Positions 63,227 through 64,000 of a stretch of DNA of 64,000 nucleotides are shown piece by piece; the first letter of the stretch is position 1; each line of letters starts with the position of its first letter. This DNA is from Chryseobacterium sp. ERMR1:04. GTDB taxonomy: Bacteria > Bacteroidota > Bacteroidia > Flavobacteriales > Weeksellaceae. Under the pieces are notes generated by a model that saw nothing but the letters and a program-made list of their open reading frames with translations, searched no databases and was not told the DNA's origin. The translations under genes and the position numbers were made by a program. Location: contig NZ_LIRF01000003.1 of assembly GCF_001297705.1 (NCBI RefSeq), forward strand, positions 1,550,001-1,614,000, written 5' to 3'.

Positions 63227-63302
63227 AAAGCGACGAAGCAATCTCTGACTATTTTTAATAGGATTTCATCCTATTCTAATATAAGTCGCCACTTTGTGGC
63301 TC
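63227..63302. repeat. Short direct repeat, copy 2
   Basis: Same sequence as 62659-62732 (aaagcgacgaagcaatctct, gactatttttaataggattt, gtcgccactttgtggct), 568 bp further on. Confidence 0.8.
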
Positions 63303-63330
63303 ACGTACCATTTTCGAAATTACAAGAAAC

Positions 63331-63363
63331 ATCTTTTATCTTTTATCTTTTATCTTTTATCTT
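63331..63363. repeat. 7-bp tandem repeat (atctttt), about 4.7 copies
   Basis: Four perfect copies of atctttt plus atctt, ending 10 nt before the -7 box at 63373-63380, where a -33 element would normally be. Confidence 0.92.
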
Positions 63364-63372
63364 ATTAATCGT

Positions 63373-63380
63373 TATATTTG
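63373..63380 (+). promoter_or_regulatory. Bacteroidota -7 element (TATATTTG) of the 63411 lipoprotein
   Basis: TATATTTG, 30 nt before the ATG. No TTG at the usual spacing: that position is occupied by the 7-bp tandem repeat. Confidence 0.55.
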
Positions 63381-63410
63381 ATTAATACTAAACATTAAAA
63401 ACAAATTATT

Positions 63411-63608
63411 ATGAAAAAATTATGGATCGGAGCCGTTTTAGGTTTACTTTTCTTAGGAAGCTGTGCAGATAAAAAAGCCAACAGAGAAGAATTTAAAAAG
63501 GAGCACGATAAAAGCGCCATGAGAAATGATATGGGAGATTCTGCCGTTGCTAATTCTGAACATGCTCCTGCTGACACCGTAAAAGTGAAAGCTGAGAACA
63601 CAAAATAA
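63411..63608 (+). CDS. Small lipoprotein (65 aa)
   Basis: Signal MKKLWIGAVLGLLFLGSC with lipobox LGSC (Cys18), then a charged low-complexity tail (ADKKANREEFKKEHDKSAMR). Similar in size and style to the lipoprotein at 62908-63129. Function unknown. Followed by a hairpin at 63614-63640. Confidence 0.78.
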   Translation: MKKLWIGAVLGLLFLGSCADKKANREEFKKEHDKSAMRNDMGDSAVANSEHAPADTVKVKAENTK

Positions 63609-63613
63609 AAAAA

Positions 63614-63640
63614 CAAAACCGCAGAAATTCTGTGGTTTTG
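63614..63640 (+). terminator. Hairpin after the 63411 lipoprotein
   Basis: CAAAACCGCAGAA, 1-nt centre, TTCTGTGGTTTTG with one G-U; the T-run is weak. Confidence 0.55.
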
Positions 63641-63715
63641 TACTTAAAAAAACTTGACTGAAAAAACCGGGCAATCATCCCGATTGTACTGTATTAATTA
63701 ATATTTTCACTCTAT

Positions 63716-64000
63716 TTATTCTCCTAAATAGATAAAAGTATTCACTACCAGATAAGCAGATCTGTTATCCAAAGAATTTCCTTCACCTCCTGAAGCTACG
63801 GTAGCAATTCCGGCTAATGAGTGAGTGTGGGCACCACTTGTTGCTGTATTGTGAAGAGTACCAACTCCACCCCATGAAGAAGGGCTTCCGTTACCCGTAT
63901 ATTCACCACTTCCGTTATTTCCTACAGAAGTACCTCCTAATAGGAAACCTCCCTCTCCTGCAGCGTGGGTATGTGCTCCGCCACTTTCAGCGATACCACT
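63716..64000 (-). CDS. Tail-fibre/collar-like protein, C-terminal part (cut by window edge)
   Basis: The last 94 codons of a minus-strand gene running out of the window. It contains two Gly-rich blocks with His-Thr-His (ESGGAHTHAAGEGGFLLGG and TSGAHTHSLAGIATVASGG) and ends NRSAYLVVNTFIYLGE. HxH-containing Gly-rich repeats of this kind occur in phage tail fibres and collar-like adhesins, where they bind metal in a trimer. Whether it belongs to a prophage or a host adhesin cannot be seen from this fragment. Confidence 0.7.
   Translation of the reverse strand, partial: SGIAESGGAHTHAAGEGGFLLGGTSVGNNGSGEYTGNGSPSSWGGVGTLHNTATSGAHTHSLAGIATVASGGEGNSLDNRSAYLVVNTFIYLGE

Overview
This window is a stretch of chromosome from a low-GC member of the Bacteroidota, most likely a Chryseobacterium-like flavobacterium (Weeksellaceae). 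Evidence: several promoters have the Bacteroidota form (TTG, about 19 nt, TAnnTTTG), Shine-Dalgarno sequences are weak or absent, the lipoproteins and outer-membrane proteins are typical of the phylum, and short dispersed inverted repeats (tcattctgaa...ggaatgacaaa; ggctaaagcc...ggactaaagtcc) fill many gaps. No tRNA, rRNA, IS element or CRISPR array was recognised. The species assignment is inference.

Layout. 0-2.6 kb: two paralogous ring-cleaving dioxygenase-like VOC proteins and a small GNAT acetyltransferase. 2.7-9.9 kb: a very AT-rich, single-strand array of small unknown proteins in several paralogous families, with segmental duplications, nonsense and frameshift copies and gene-end fragments. 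It looks like an orphan-immunity-type island. 10.2-14.2 kb: a Met/Cys-rich leader peptide and attenuator in front of an EamA transporter and metNIQ. 14.5-22 kb: a GH3 glucosidase, a Fic protein with a palindromic operator, a 4 x 243 bp tandem array capped by a second copy of that palindrome, and a TonB-type outer-membrane protein. 22-29 kb: DUF2652, a TolC/RND/MFP efflux operon whose RND gene is broken by a 32-bp duplication, and an AraC regulator. 29-31 kb: a phosphoesterase and a methyltransferase.

31-34.2 kb: a three-gene operon of a P-loop GTPase-like protein flanked by two membrane/coiled-coil proteins. 34.6-36.4 kb: a small membrane protein, a histidine kinase and a LuxR-type response regulator. 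36.5-41.3 kb: an R-body (Reb) cluster with six RebB-family proteins, four of them near-identical and each followed by a hairpin, plus four unknown partners, one interrupted at an A10 tract. 42.4-51.3 kb: a defence island on the minus strand (McrBC, a Septu-like HNH + ATPase pair, and a GIY-YIG/DUF2075/S24 fusion beside a MazG-like pyrophosphohydrolase).

51.7-64 kb: mostly ordinary chromosome: mnmE, an oxidoreductase pair with a Crp-type regulator, an M24 aminopeptidase P, a DUF6526/lipoprotein/topoisomerase IB cluster, delta-1-pyrroline-5-carboxylate dehydrogenase, small lipoproteins, and the end of a tail-fibre-like protein cut by the window edge.

The main items for follow-up are the R-body cluster with its neighbouring two-component and GTPase modules, the decayed immunity-like array, the leader-peptide attenuator of the methionine operon, and the reversible-looking break in the RND pump.
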